A program made the translations under genes and the position numbers. From contig NZ_QWEH01000021.1 in assembly GCF_003515705.1 (NCBI RefSeq), positions 1 to 64,000 of the forward strand: a stretch of 64,000 nt of DNA, written 5' to 3'. Numbering within the stretch: the first letter of the stretch is position 1; the number at the start of each line of letters is the position of its first letter. This stretch comes from Oceanobacillus profundus. Lineage in GTDB: Bacteria; Bacillota; Bacilli; Bacillales; Amphibacillaceae. Positions 43,544 to 52,716 of the stretch are shown piece after piece. The notes under the pieces were generated by a model that was given only the letters and a program-made list of their open reading frames with translations, ran no database searches and had not been told where the DNA came from.

Positions 43544-44593
43544 CTACTCCTCAACAGAGAATGTAAAAATGGTTTGTTTATCATATGTTTCTCCTGCTTG
43601 AAGTATTGCACTTGGAAACCCTTCATGATGCAAAGATGCCGGAGATGCTTGTGTTTCAAAGCAGACACCGAGGTATTGCCTTGATATGCCTTCTGCAAAC
43701 CGAAGCCCATCCGTTAATGTATTCGAAGTATACATTACAACCCCAGGTTCATTCGTCTTAATTGTTAATACACGACCAGAATCAAAATCTTTCATAACAA
43801 CTTGGTGAACTAACTTATGATTAAAAATAAAGTAATGATCATATCCATTGTTTGCAACTTGATTTTGCCAGCTTCTATCATTCAACCCCTGCCCTAATTC
43901 ACGACCCTTTCGGAAATCGAAGGAAGTTCCTTCAACATGTTGCAGCATTCCAGTTGGCAGCATAGTGTCGTCTAATTCAGCAAAACGATTACTATCTAAA
44001 ACAAGGTGATGGTTATGAATCGTCTTTTTTAAATCTCCACTCAAGTTAAAATAAGAATGATTGGTTAATGCAAGAGGTGTCGTCTGATCCGTTTCTGCCT
44101 TATACTGAATTGTAAACTGATTAGCATTATCTAAACTATATGTTACCTGAATACGTACACTTCCTGGAAACCCAGCCTCACCATCAACGCATTGATAACA
44201 TAAATGTACACCTACGCGATTATTATCTTGAAAAGGATTTGCTTCCCATACAATTTGATTTAATCCAATCGAACCACCATGAAGGCAGGAATCTCCATCA
44301 TTCGCATCAAGAGTATACGTTTTTCCATTTAATTGAAACGATGCTCCTTTAATTCTTCCCGCAACTCTGCCGATTAAAGCGCCTAAATAGAATGAATCTG
44401 CTCTATAATCCTGATAATCTTCAAAACCAAGGACTACATTTTCGAAGTTTCCATATTTATCAGGTACCTGAATCTTCGTGATGATACAACCATAATTCAT
44501 AAATTCAACTGTCATCCCATTGTCATTGGTCAAGGTAAAAAGTTTCCATACTTGATCTTTATTCACATTGATATTGTTAACGTCCACCTTCAT
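43544..44593 (-). CDS. galM: Aldose 1-epimerase (mutarotase)
   Basis: The 349-residue protein has the aldose epimerase signatures: NYGCIITKIQVPDKYGN near 32, ALIGRVAGRI near 71, CLHGGSIGLNQIVWEA near 95, LTNHSYFNLSG near 162 and a late SRQYLGVCFETQASPASLHH (catalytic His and Glu). It interconverts alpha and beta anomers of aldoses such as xylose or glucose. GGAGAAAAAG precedes ATG at 44593. It follows the GPH sugar symporter on the same strand by 113 nt, suggesting joint use in sugar uptake and xylose metabolism. Confidence 0.9.
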   Translation of the reverse strand: MKVDVNNINVNKDQVWKLFTLTNDNGMTVEFMNYGCIITKIQVPDKYGNFENVVLGFEDYQDYRADSFYLGALIGRVAGRIKGASFQLNGKTYTLDANDGDSCLHGGSIGLNQIVWEANPFQDNNRVGVHLCYQCVDGEAGFPGSVRIQVTYSLDNANQFTIQYKAETDQTTPLALTNHSYFNLSGDLKKTIHNHHLVLDSNRFAELDDTMLPTGMLQHVEGTSFDFRKGRELGQGLNDRSWQNQVANNGYDHYFIFNHKLVHQVVMKDFDSGRVLTIKTNEPGVVMYTSNTLTDGLRFAEGISRQYLGVCFETQASPASLHHEGFPSAILQAGETYDKQTIFTFSVEE

Positions 44594-44706
44594 CTTTTTC
44601 TCCGATCTTCATTTTAAAGAGTGTTTGTCCAGATAAAATACTTCATATTGTTTTCGAAAATCCTACTAATCCCTTTCATAAACATCCACTCTCCGTTAAT
44701 GAGAAT

Positions 44707-46131
44707 TTAATTATTTAGTATGGTTTTATCTCGTTCACTACCTACATGACCGTTTGAAATATCCGATCTAATTCTTGGCATGAACTTCTCATAGTTTAAC
44801 AAGGTCACTGTTATAAACATTAAAATAATCATTACTAATGGAAAATAAATAAACATTGTTTTAATCGCATAGATTGCACCTACAGGTTGAACAGCAGCGT
44901 TTGCAACATAGCCACCAAATTCAAGAGCAAACCCCACCAGTGCAGCTGTCAATCCTTGTCCTATTTTCATACCTGCACTAGTTAAGCTAAATACCGATCC
45001 CTGTACCGGTACTCCAGATTTCCAATATACAATATCCCCAACATCTGCAACGATAGCACTTAATCCAGCCTGTAAAAGAACTAGACCTAATGCGTTAATT
45101 ACGGTTGCCACAACTAAACCAGTTAGATTTTCCGAGAAAAACATCATAAGACCAGTACCTAGTACAGAAACCAACAATCCGGCATTAACACTTTTCCTAA
45201 GTCCATAAGCTCCAACAATTTGTGGAGCAAAGAATAACCCAATAATTAAAGGAAGTAAAGATGCTGTACTCAAAATTCCCATTACATTCGGATTATCAAA
45301 AATATAAGTTGCATAATAGATTCTTGCGCCTGTTTCCGTTTGTCTTAAATACCAAAGTAAATATAAAACAATCGCTAAAATGAAGTATTTATTGGTGAAT
45401 AAAACTTTTAGTGTAGGTATAAAAGAAGTCTTTTGCTCTTTATTTTTCCTCTTAGCAACATTTCGCTCATTGACAAACCAACCCGTAATCATTAGCGGAA
45501 CCGCACATAACACAGCAAAAATGGCTGCAGTCCACGTCCATCCCTGTTGCCCACCACCAAATGAAGTTACTAACACGGTCGTAAATGCACTAATGGATAA
45601 TACGGCAATATTAGCAAAAATAAATCGGATGCTTCCTAATGAAACACGCTCTTTTTCATCTGTTGTCATAAACGATGTAAGTGATGAATAAGCAACATTA
45701 TTCGCAGTGTAGAATATAACAGAGATCAGAAAGTAAACAACAAATACATAAATAATTTTCCATGTATCTCCGAATCCTCCTGGGACATTAAACAACAAGA
45801 ACGTTAATAGCCCAAGTACCGGAGCAGTCATGAAAACCCACGGCTTTGCTTTTCCCCATCTCGAATTTGTGTTGTCAATAATCGTACCCATAAATATGTC
45901 GCTGAACCCATCAAAAATACGACAAACTAAAATAATGATACCAATAATCCCTGCACTGATTCCTACAGTATCAGTCATGTAAATCGTAATAAAAGATGCT
46001 ATAAACGTCCAACTAAAGTTAGCACCAAAATCACCTATACCAAAAGTTAGCTTTTCAATCATTTTAAGCTTTGGTGTTCTTTCGAAACTTGTTTCTTTTG
46101 TGGCTTGTACATCTAATTTGAAATTCTCCAT
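44707..46131 (-). CDS. GPH-family sugar:cation symporter
   Basis: The 474-residue protein has twelve membrane helices of the glycoside-pentoside-hexuronide:cation symporter family (MelB/XynP type). FGIGDFGANFSWTFIASFIT near residue 29, RIFDGFSDIFMGTIIDNTNSRWGKAKPW near 68 and SLTSFMTTDEKERV near 150 are the usual cytoplasmic loop motifs. It probably imports xylose or xylo-oligosaccharides with Na+ or H+. ATG at 46131 is chosen, as GGGGG lies just upstream; an in-frame ATG at 46143 is too close. XylR-like and cre-like sites lie upstream, and galM follows. Confidence 0.85.
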   Translation of the reverse strand: MENFKLDVQATKETSFERTPKLKMIEKLTFGIGDFGANFSWTFIASFITIYMTDTVGISAGIIGIIILVCRIFDGFSDIFMGTIIDNTNSRWGKAKPWVFMTAPVLGLLTFLLFNVPGGFGDTWKIIYVFVVYFLISVIFYTANNVAYSSLTSFMTTDEKERVSLGSIRFIFANIAVLSISAFTTVLVTSFGGGQQGWTWTAAIFAVLCAVPLMITGWFVNERNVAKRKNKEQKTSFIPTLKVLFTNKYFILAIVLYLLWYLRQTETGARIYYATYIFDNPNVMGILSTASLLPLIIGLFFAPQIVGAYGLRKSVNAGLLVSVLGTGLMMFFSENLTGLVVATVINALGLVLLQAGLSAIVADVGDIVYWKSGVPVQGSVFSLTSAGMKIGQGLTAALVGFALEFGGYVANAAVQPVGAIYAIKTMFIYFPLVMIILMFITVTLLNYEKFMPRIRSDISNGHVGSERDKTILNN

Positions 46132-46144
46132 CTTAACCCCCATC

Positions 46145-46160
46145 TATTAACCGTTTTCAT
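46145..46160. promoter_or_regulatory. cre-like site (CcpA), close to symporter start
   Basis: On the minus strand ATGAAAACGGTTAATA matches the cre consensus at 14 of 16 positions. It lies about 14 nt upstream of the GPH symporter start. Confidence 0.45.
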
Positions 46161-46270
46161 ATTATAATAGCGTTTCAAAATAATAGCTAATAACCTGATT
46201 CTATTTTATTCACTCATTTTGTTAATCGGAAAAGAGATTTCTATATTTAGCACTTTCAAATTGAATTTTA

Positions 46271-46288
46271 TTAATATGTACTATTCAT
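46271..46288 (-). CDS. Five-codon minigene in the symporter leader
   Basis: A strong GGAGG site is followed by ATG-AAT-AGT-ACA-TAT-TAA, 140 nt upstream of the GPH symporter start. A strong ribosome site ahead of such a short frame is unusual. It may be a leader peptide or a decayed start. Confidence 0.25.
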   Translation of the reverse strand: MNSTY

Positions 46289-46309
46289 ATCGCCTCCAAA
46301 AACATATTT

Positions 46310-46325
46310 TCGAAACCGTTTTTAT
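46310..46325. promoter_or_regulatory. cre-like site (CcpA)
   Basis: On the minus strand ATAAAAACGGTTTCGA matches the cre consensus WTGNAARCGNWWWCAW at 14 of 16 positions, with a perfect-looking ACGGTTTC core. It lies between the XylR-like site and the symporter. Confidence 0.5.
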
Positions 46326-46355
46326 AGTTATTATATCAACCTTAACTTACTTTTT

Positions 46356-46372
46356 CTATTGTATGAACAAAG
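46356..46372. promoter_or_regulatory. XylR-operator-like site ahead of the GPH symporter
   Basis: CTATTGTATGAACAAAG shares its right arm (GAACAAAG) and CTATYG core with the sites at 56883-56903 and 63867-63891. It lies inside a longer inverted repeat, TAACTTACTTT paired with AAAGTAAGTTA. The three sites precede the three xylan-locus units. XylR itself is not in the window. Confidence 0.45.
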
Positions 46373-46411
46373 TAAGTTACTAATTTATTTTAAGGATTTA
46401 TTAAGTTAAAA

Positions 46412-46462
46412 TAGACATCCCTTAATCTCTACGTGATACATTCAACAGAGTAAGGGATGCCT
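46412..46462 (-). terminator. Terminator of the lpl/uxu/thuA operon
   Basis: CATCCCTTA pairs with TAAGGGATG with a loop of about 26 nt, then T-rich sequence on the minus strand. It lies 180 nt beyond the last gene at 46643. Confidence 0.6.
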
Positions 46463-46642
46463 ATATCGATAGAGTAAAAATTCATCCAAGCTGTATACTT
46501 TATATTTATTTCCACCGTATTTCTGAATTGATTCTATCCTTATGCATCGGATAGCTGGCCAGTTGGAATAATGGTATGAGTTCCTATACCATTAAATTGG
46601 ATTTCTTTTTTATATAATAAGTCAGATTACAAGCTATCAACT

Positions 46643-47815
46643 TTATTGTTCTGCAATGTTTACCCACTGTTTTAATTCAGCCGATTCCTCTACTGCCTTC
46701 AATACCTGTTGGTTCTTTAATCCGTCCTTAAAATTTGGTTCTGGCTGGTAGTTATTAGCAATTCCATTTAAAAATTCGTGTACTAAATGGATAAATGTAT
46801 GCTCATACCCAATAATATGTCCACTTGGCCAGTAAGCTCCTGCATATGGATGAATCTCTTCCGTGCAATTTATTAATCGAAACCCTTGTAATCCTGGCTC
46901 ATCATTTGCGAAATAGACTTCAAGGTTATTCATATTTTCCATATCCCAACGAACAGAACCCTTCTCACCATTAATTTCAAACTTATTTTTGTTCCGATTT
47001 CCACCTGCAAATCTAGTTGCTTCAAATGTTCCGAGAGCACCATTTTCAAATTTCGCTAAAAATAGAGCTGCATCATCGACTGTTACTTCACCTAAAGTGC
47101 TATTATTTGATTTTGCCTGAAGACCGCTGGACATTTCTCCCATAGGTCGCTCTTTAATAAAGGTCTCCATTATCGAAACCACTTCTTTAAACTCGCCAAC
47201 TAAAAATCGTGCTAAATCAATACTGTGTGCTCCTATATCACCAAGTGCCCCCGTTCCTGAAACTTCCTTTTTCAGACGCCAAACAAGTGGAAATTGGGGA
47301 TCCATTATAAAATCTTGTAAATAATTTGCTCGGAAATGATAAATTCTTCCTAATCGACCCGCTTCGATTAGCTTTTTAGTAAACTGAACCGCTGGGGCAA
47401 AACGATAATTATGGCAAATCATATGGGTTACGCCGTTTTTTTGCACCGCTTCATACATTTGGTGCGCTTCTTCTAATGTGAGAGCAAGCGGCTTCTCTGT
47501 AATAATATGTTTTCCCGCCTCAGCCGCTGCGATCGCAATTTCTGCATGGGTATGATTTGGTGTTACAATGTCGATTACATCAATATCATCTCGTTCAACC
47601 AAACGACGCCAATCCGTTTCATATGATTCCCATCCCATTTTCTCGGCAGCTTCTTTTACAGCGGACTCGTTTCTGCCTGCAATCGCTTTTTGTACCGGTT
47701 TAATTTTTGTATTAAAGAAAAATGGCAGATCACGGTATGCATGACTGTGAGCCTTCCCCATGAACTGGTATCCAATCATTCCAATTCGAATTTCTTTTTG
47801 TTTTATGCCCACCAT
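46643..47815 (-). CDS. Gfo/Idh/MocA-family oxidoreductase 2
   Basis: The 390-residue protein has an NAD(P)-binding Rossmann fold (IRIGMIGYQFMGKAHSHAY near residue 9, VIDIVTPNHTHAEIAIAAAE near 75, HIITEKPLALTLEEAH near 99) and the C-terminal dehydratase-like domain with GALGDIGAHSIDLARFL near 193. The EKPL Lys is the usual catalytic residue. Substrates in this family include inositol, hexuronates and sugar alcohols. It overlaps the isomerase gene by 13 nt and ends the operon. Its role in glucuronate- or xylose-related metabolism is inferred from context. Confidence 0.85.
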   Translation of the reverse strand: MVGIKQKEIRIGMIGYQFMGKAHSHAYRDLPFFFNTKIKPVQKAIAGRNESAVKEAAEKMGWESYETDWRRLVERDDIDVIDIVTPNHTHAEIAIAAAEAGKHIITEKPLALTLEEAHQMYEAVQKNGVTHMICHNYRFAPAVQFTKKLIEAGRLGRIYHFRANYLQDFIMDPQFPLVWRLKKEVSGTGALGDIGAHSIDLARFLVGEFKEVVSIMETFIKERPMGEMSSGLQAKSNNSTLGEVTVDDAALFLAKFENGALGTFEATRFAGGNRNKNKFEINGEKGSVRWDMENMNNLEVYFANDEPGLQGFRLINCTEEIHPYAGAYWPSGHIIGYEHTFIHLVHEFLNGIANNYQPEPNFKDGLKNQQVLKAVEESAELKQWVNIAEQ

Positions 47816-48771
47816 ATTTCACCGACCCTTTCTTTTATTAGAATATTTTTTAAAAATGCAGCGCTTTTTTGGAACCCCTCTTCAACTGACAGAAGACTAT
47901 CTTCATGTTCAATGCTAATAGTGCCTTCATAGCCTACTAGCTGCAGAGTACTTATAATCTTCCTCCACATTTCCTCGCCATGACCATAACCAACTGTACG
48001 GAATATCCATGACCTGCTTAGCTCTTCACGATAAGATTTTGTATCGAGCATGCCGTTAACCGCTGTGTTTTGTGCATCTATTGCTGTATCCTTTGCATGA
48101 AAGTGATACAATGCATTATGTTCGGCAATTTCTTTTATGCAGGAAACTGGGTCCATCTGCTGCCAGAACAAATGACTTGGATCAAAATTAACTCCGATAT
48201 TGACACCACATTCGTTTCGCAGACGTAATGCCGTTTCGTTATTGTATACTGCAAATCCCGGATGTGGCTCTATTGCTACACGAACATTATGCTTTGCTAA
48301 GAATTTACTTTGTTCTGACCAGTAAGGAATAAGTTTTTCCTTCCACTGCCATTCCAGTACTTCCGTGTGATCCTCTGGCCAGGGACATGTTACCCAAACT
48401 GGAAAAAGAGAGCTATTCGATTCACCAGGACATCCTGAAAAGGTAATAACCGTTTCCACCTCAAGCATTTCAGCTAAACGTACGGTATTCTGAAACTGTT
48501 CATGATGCATATCAGAAATCTCTTTGTTCGGATGAAGTGGATTGCCGTGACAGCTTAGTGCACTTATTTTCAAACCTCGATCATCGATAGCTTTCATAAA
48601 TTTATGGCATTTACTTTCATCGCTTAATAGCTCTTTTGGGTTGCAATGAGCATCCCCTGGATAGCCACCAGTTCCTATTTCCACAGACTCCAATCCCATT
48701 TCAGCAATCATATCCAAAGCTTCCTGAAACTTTTTATCTCCAAATAAAACAGCAAAAACACCTAATTTCAT
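47803..48771 (-). CDS. Sugar phosphate isomerase/epimerase (xylose isomerase-like TIM barrel)
   Basis: The 322-residue protein is an IolE/EryI-type TIM-barrel enzyme of the xylose-isomerase-like superfamily: GVFAVLFGDKKFQEALDMIA at the N-terminus, VEIGTGGYPGDAHCNP near residue 30, VRVAIEPHPGFAVYN near 160 and GVNFDPSHLFWQQMDP near 186. The metal-binding Glu/His/Asp residues are plausible within these motifs. AAAAGGAG precedes ATG at 48771. It is sandwiched between two Gfo/Idh/MocA oxidoreductase genes, as in inositol-type or 3-keto-sugar pathways. Substrate is unknown. Confidence 0.85.
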   Translation of the reverse strand: MKLGVFAVLFGDKKFQEALDMIAEMGLESVEIGTGGYPGDAHCNPKELLSDESKCHKFMKAIDDRGLKISALSCHGNPLHPNKEISDMHHEQFQNTVRLAEMLEVETVITFSGCPGESNSSLFPVWVTCPWPEDHTEVLEWQWKEKLIPYWSEQSKFLAKHNVRVAIEPHPGFAVYNNETALRLRNECGVNIGVNFDPSHLFWQQMDPVSCIKEIAEHNALYHFHAKDTAIDAQNTAVNGMLDTKSYREELSRSWIFRTVGYGHGEEMWRKIISTLQLVGYEGTISIEHEDSLLSVEEGFQKSAAFLKNILIKERVGEIWWA

Positions 48772-48810
48772 TTTAACCGCTCCTTTTTAGTTTTATAGCG
48801 CTCATGTGTC

Positions 48811-49899
48811 TTAGATGTTTGGAAATGGTCTAGGTTGGTTACATGTACTAACTGGTTCATAATATCTGTTTGTTTCTGAAGCATTCTGGAAACCTTGAAT
48901 AACATCTAAAACATGAAATGCAAGATCGCCGTTCGCACGCGGAGTCCTTCCTTCCATAATGGAAGAAGCCATATCGGCAATGCCTAATCCTCTGCAATTA
49001 TCGGTAAAATTGTGTGTTAAAGGGACCTCCGTCCAGCTATTCTCATCATACCTTCTTACATAAACAGGACCACCGAATGTATTCGGGTCAGGTACTACTA
49101 AACTTCCTTTTGACCCGTAGATTTCAATATTGGGTAAATGATGATGCCATGTATCAAAACTGGTAATTATTGAAGCAACTGCCCCACTTTCAAAATCAAG
49201 CACTCCATTAATTTGTGTCGGCGTATTTACTTTAATTTTTTTACCAAATCTTGGTTCACTTGTAATAGTTCTTTCACTGAACGTAATCTTTGTGGAACCA
49301 GCTACACGTTTAATAGGACCCATTAATGCAATTAATGCTGTAAGGTAGTATGGACCCATGTCTAACATTGGTCCCCCACCTTCTTGATAATAAAAATCAG
49401 GATTTGGATGCCACCTTTCATGTCCATGGTTCATCATGAAGGCGGTCGCAGAAACAGGTTCACCAATATAACCGTCATCAATAAGCTTCCTGCAAGTCTG
49501 TATACCACCACCTAGAAAAGTGTCTGGAGCGTTGCACACAAGCAAACCTTTGGCATTTGCTGTTTCTAATATTCTCAGTCCGTCCTCGCGTTTAACCGAA
49601 AGCGGTTTTTCACCATAAACATGTTTTCCTGATTCAAGAGCATCTAAGGCGATCTTTGCATGCACAAGTGGTGTAGTAAGATTAATAACTATATCAATCT
49701 CAGAATCTGCCAGCAGTTCCTCTGTTGTATAGGCTTTTGAAATATTGAATTCCTTTGCTCTTTGCCTTGCTAGATTTAGATCCAGGTCGGCACAAGCAAC
49801 AATATCAAACTCCTTAAATCTTTTTGCGTTTGCAAAGTATATTTCACTGATTGTTCCACATCCAACAACTCCTGCTTTTAAGCTTTCCATAATCCACAT
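48811..49899 (-). CDS. Gfo/Idh/MocA-family oxidoreductase 1
   Basis: The 362-residue protein has the NAD-binding GxGxxG-like start (KAGVVGCGTISEIYFANAK), IVINLTTPLVHAKIALDALE near 70, EKPLSV near 97 and the C-terminal domain with GGGPMLDMGPYYLTALIALMG near 175. It differs clearly from the other copy at 46643, so it is not a recent duplicate. In-frame ATGs at 49899 and 49890 are possible starts; neither has a strong site. It is 25 nt from thuA and 39 nt from the isomerase gene, inside one operon. The substrate is unknown. Confidence 0.83.
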   Translation of the reverse strand: MWIMESLKAGVVGCGTISEIYFANAKRFKEFDIVACADLDLNLARQRAKEFNISKAYTTEELLADSEIDIVINLTTPLVHAKIALDALESGKHVYGEKPLSVKREDGLRILETANAKGLLVCNAPDTFLGGGIQTCRKLIDDGYIGEPVSATAFMMNHGHERWHPNPDFYYQEGGGPMLDMGPYYLTALIALMGPIKRVAGSTKITFSERTITSEPRFGKKIKVNTPTQINGVLDFESGAVASIITSFDTWHHHLPNIEIYGSKGSLVVPDPNTFGGPVYVRRYDENSWTEVPLTHNFTDNCRGLGIADMASSIMEGRTPRANGDLAFHVLDVIQGFQNASETNRYYEPVSTCNQPRPFPNI

Positions 49900-49923
49900 C
49901 CAATCTTTTCGATAAAAAACTTT

Positions 49924-50574
49924 TTATCTGCTTGCCCAAATAAACCCTTTTCGCATTAAATTCATAACCTCTTTCATTCTCACAACCTCAGCAACATGTC
50001 CTAAAGAACAATAATAGACTTTCCCTTCCCCCCATTTTTTTGTCCATACTACTGGCATCTCTACTTCACCATTTGGCTGATGCGGACCATCCGCTACTGG
50101 AAATCTAGTTGTTGCAAGAACTTGAACAGCGGGATCCACATGCATATAATATTGTTCAGATACAACTGTAAAATCTTTCATGCCTTCTGTTAAAGGGTGA
50201 TCAGGGTCTGAAATATGCACGTCGTACGTGACCCCGTCATTCCCTGGATGTGCTACCCATTGACCACCAACCATAAATTGATAATCTGTTTCCCAACGAA
50301 ATGAATCACCTAAGCCACCATGCAATCCAGCTAAACCAGTGCCATTGGCAACGGCTTTAAGAAGAGGCTGCAGCTGTTCTTTCGTAATTGTGCCTTGTGT
50401 CCAGTTAGGAACAATTAAGTCATAACCGTTTAAGTCATCTTCTTCTAATGTTGTTAATGTATCTGTAACTTTCACATCAAATTTTTCTTCTGTAAGAATC
50501 TCAGCTAATATATTTGCTACCTCTCTAGGTTCATGTCCTTCCCAACCGCCTTGAAATAGTAAAGCTCTTTTCAT
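49924..50574 (-). CDS. ThuA-domain protein
   Basis: The 216-residue protein carries a ThuA (trehalose-utilisation-type) glutaminase-like domain: LLFQGGWEGHEPREVA at the start, YDLIVPNWTQGTITKEQL near 52, GLAGLHGGLGDSFRW near 80 and YYCSLGHVAEVV near 192. ThuA proteins accompany Gfo/Idh/MocA dehydrogenases in many sugar clusters and probably act on keto-sugars or serve as partners in their oxidation. GAGGTG precedes ATG at 50574. It follows the SDR gene by 123 nt with a GAGATAA/TTATCTC hairpin between (50632-50654). Confidence 0.85.
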   Translation of the reverse strand: MKRALLFQGGWEGHEPREVANILAEILTEEKFDVKVTDTLTTLEEDDLNGYDLIVPNWTQGTITKEQLQPLLKAVANGTGLAGLHGGLGDSFRWETDYQFMVGGQWVAHPGNDGVTYDVHISDPDHPLTEGMKDFTVVSEQYYMHVDPAVQVLATTRFPVADGPHQPNGEVEMPVVWTKKWGEGKVYYCSLGHVAEVVRMKEVMNLMRKGFIWASR

Positions 50575-50697
50575 AGTTTCACCTCTTCATAATTTTTTTA
50601 TTATAAAAGTCACGAATCAACCACTACATTAGAGATAATGGAATGACTTATCTCCATGTCATAAGCATTACCGTATACTGGGATTCCAACCTACACC

Positions 50698-51546
50698 CTA
50701 GACTCCAGAGTAAGCTAAAAATCCACCATCAACAGGTACTGTAATTCCTGTTACAAAACCAGACATATTCTCATCTATTAACCAGATTATTGTTCCTAAG
50801 AGATCTTCGGGAGCTCCAAACCGCCTCATCGGTGTATGTGTCATAATTTTCTTTGACCTTTCAGTAAGCGATCCATTCTCATTTGTTAACAGCCTTTTAT
50901 TTTGTTCAGTTAGGAAAAAGCCTGGTGCGAGCGCATTGACTCTAATTCCGACATCAGCAAGATGAACAGCTAACCATTGGGTTATATTTTCAACTCCTGC
51001 TTTGGCCGCGCTGTATGCTGGAACTTTCGTCATTGGAGATGGTGCGCTCATTGATGACATATTAATGACTACAGCACCTTTGCGATGTATCATATTTTTT
51101 GCAAAAACTTGTGTAGGGAGTATTGTTCCTAGTAAATTTAAATCAAATACATACTGAAAACCTTCAGGAGCCAGATCAAAAAAGGTGAACAAATCATTAT
51201 TATCGATGTCCTCAGCATTCAGGGTTTCATGTGTTGTGGTTCCTTTTGGATGATTTCCACCAGCCCCATTAATTAAAATGTCATATGTACCAAAAGTTTC
51301 TGTAATCATTTGCTCAGCTTTCCTTAAACTTTTTATATCCAGTACATCACAAGAAACCCCAAGCGCTTCTCCACCAATATTTTTAATGGCTTGCACAACA
51401 GCATCAGCTTTTTCCTGACTTCTTCCTAATATCGCAACCTTCACACCTTGTCTGCCTAATTCCCTAGCCATAGCGCTGCATAAGACGCCACTTCCGCCGG
51501 TGATAACTGCTACCTTGTCCTTTAAATTCTCATTTTGTTGCAACAT
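50698..51546 (-). CDS. SDR-family D-mannonate oxidoreductase (UxuB-like)
   Basis: The 282-residue short-chain dehydrogenase has [17 protein letters not shown] at 16 (NAD binding), NGAGGN near 93, the active-site pair Tyr178-x3-Lys182 with [10 protein letters not shown] before it, and a late [15 protein letters not shown]. It lies immediately after uxuA, so it is the SDR-type fructuronate reductase/mannonate oxidoreductase that replaces classical UxuB in many Bacillaceae. ATG at 51546 is chosen, with AAAGGAGG 9 nt upstream; the longer frame upstream shadows uxuA. It overlaps uxuA by 17 nt, so translation is coupled. Confidence 0.87.
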   Translation of the reverse strand: MLQQNENLKDKVAVITGGSGVLCSAMARELGRQGVKVAILGRSQEKADAVVQAIKNIGGEALGVSCDVLDIKSLRKAEQMITETFGTYDILINGAGGNHPKGTTTHETLNAEDIDNNDLFTFFDLAPEGFQYVFDLNLLGTILPTQVFAKNMIHRKGAVVINMSSMSAPSPMTKVPAYSAAKAGVENITQWLAVHLADVGIRVNALAPGFFLTEQNKRLLTNENGSLTERSKKIMTHTPMRRFGAPEDLLGTIIWLIDENMSGFVTGITVPVDGGFLAYSGV

Positions 51547-52621
51547 ATGATTCAGCCTCCTTTCCAGATCGTACAAAGCTATCCCAAATCCCCAAAAGGT
51601 ACATGATTCCCATGGCACGGTCATATAGCCCATAGCCCGGTCGGCAGTTTTCATTCCATACTTGCCTTCCGTGATCCGGTCGTAAATAACCTGTAAAACC
51701 TGTTTCATAGAATGCATGCATGATTCCATAAATGTCAATTGAACCATCCGTTGTACGGTGCGATGTTTCGATAAAATCTCCGTTTTCATATGTTTTAATA
51801 TTACGTACATGAGCAAATGGTATGCGATCTGCAAATGTTCTGACCATCTCAGCAATATCATTATCTGAGCGTACCCCTAACGAACCACTACATAGAGTTA
51901 GACCATTTGCAGGACTGTCCACTATACGTAAAACTCTCGCCAAATTTGTTTTGTTCGTAATAATTCTCGGCAATCCAAACACAGTAAATGGTGGATCATC
52001 AGGATGAATGGCGAGCTTGATTTCACTTTTTTCTGCAGCTGGGATAACCCGTTCGAGAAAGTATTGCAGATTTCTCCATAAATTTTCCTCGGTTACTTCT
52101 TTATACTGTTCAAACAAATCCGATAGCAGTTCCAGTCTCTCTGGCTCCCAGCCCGGCATCGTAAACTCATAATTGTGAGAAATAGTCTTCACCAATTCCA
52201 TCGGATCCAAGTCAGCAACTTTATGATGTTCATAAAAAAGTGCAGTTGATCCATCTTCAAGCTTTTTAGACAATTCTGTTCGCACCCAGTCAAATACCGG
52301 CATGAAATTATAGCAGATAACCTTAACACCAGCTTGTGATAGGTTTTCAATTGTTTGAATAAAAGTATCTATATACATATCTCTTGAAGGCAGCCCAAGC
52401 TTAATATCTTCATGAATATTCACACTCTCGACCACATCCATATGAAGTCCAGCATCATCTGTCTGCTGTTTTACTTCCAGTATCTTTTCAAGCGGCCAGA
52501 CTTCTCCTGCTGGAAGATCATGAAGTGCCCAAACAATTCCTTCGACACCAGGTATTTGTTTGATATAGTCTAATGGGACGGTGTCATTTCCTTCACCAAA
52601 CCAGCGAAATACCATCTTCAT
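51530..52621 (-). CDS. uxuA: Mannonate dehydratase UxuA
   Basis: The 363-residue TIM-barrel enzyme converts D-mannonate to 2-keto-3-deoxygluconate in the glucuronate pathway. [20 protein letters not shown] at the N-terminus, [20 protein letters not shown] near 96, [17 protein letters not shown] near 204, and [18 protein letters not shown] near 275 with metal-binding residues are typical. Length is normal. An AGGAGG site precedes ATG at 52621. It follows the ABC permease gene by 95 nt; a short palindrome lies in the gap. Glucuronate isomerase (UxaC) and KDG kinase/aldolase are not in the window. Confidence 0.93.
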   Translation of the reverse strand: MKMVFRWFGEGNDTVPLDYIKQIPGVEGIVWALHDLPAGEVWPLEKILEVKQQTDDAGLHMDVVESVNIHEDIKLGLPSRDMYIDTFIQTIENLSQAGVKVICYNFMPVFDWVRTELSKKLEDGSTALFYEHHKVADLDPMELVKTISHNYEFTMPGWEPERLELLSDLFEQYKEVTEENLWRNLQYFLERVIPAAEKSEIKLAIHPDDPPFTVFGLPRIITNKTNLARVLRIVDSPANGLTLCSGSLGVRSDNDIAEMVRTFADRIPFAHVRNIKTYENGDFIETSHRTTDGSIDIYGIMHAFYETGFTGYLRPDHGRQVWNENCRPGYGLYDRAMGIMYLLGIWDSFVRSGKEAESYVATK

Positions 52622-52655
52622 TTTTACATCCTCCTTTATACGTTGTTAGACATCT

Positions 52656-52677
52656 TTGTTTTATCATCACTAAACAA
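52656..52677. promoter_or_regulatory. Possible operator between lplC and uxuA
   Basis: TTGTTT and AAACAA are separated by 10 nt in the gap ahead of uxuA. It might be an internal operator for a hexuronate regulator. The arms are short and AT-rich, so it may be chance. Confidence 0.25.
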
Positions 52678-52716
52678 GATAATCAGCATGTATCGGCACG
52701 ATTTTATTTAAGGAAA

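Larger units (their letters stand above)
46132..46642. other. Control region between the thuA-type operon and the GPH symporter
   Basis: No large gene is supported. It holds two cre-like sites (46145-46160 and 46310-46325), a XylR-like site (46356-46372) embedded in a longer inverted repeat, a five-codon minigene at 46271-46288 and the terminator at 46412-46462. Confidence 0.6.

Noticed and set aside
50698-51861. 387-residue version of the SDR protein
   Set aside because: The first 105 residues are read in another frame of uxuA. AAAGGAGG before ATG 51546 marks the true start.
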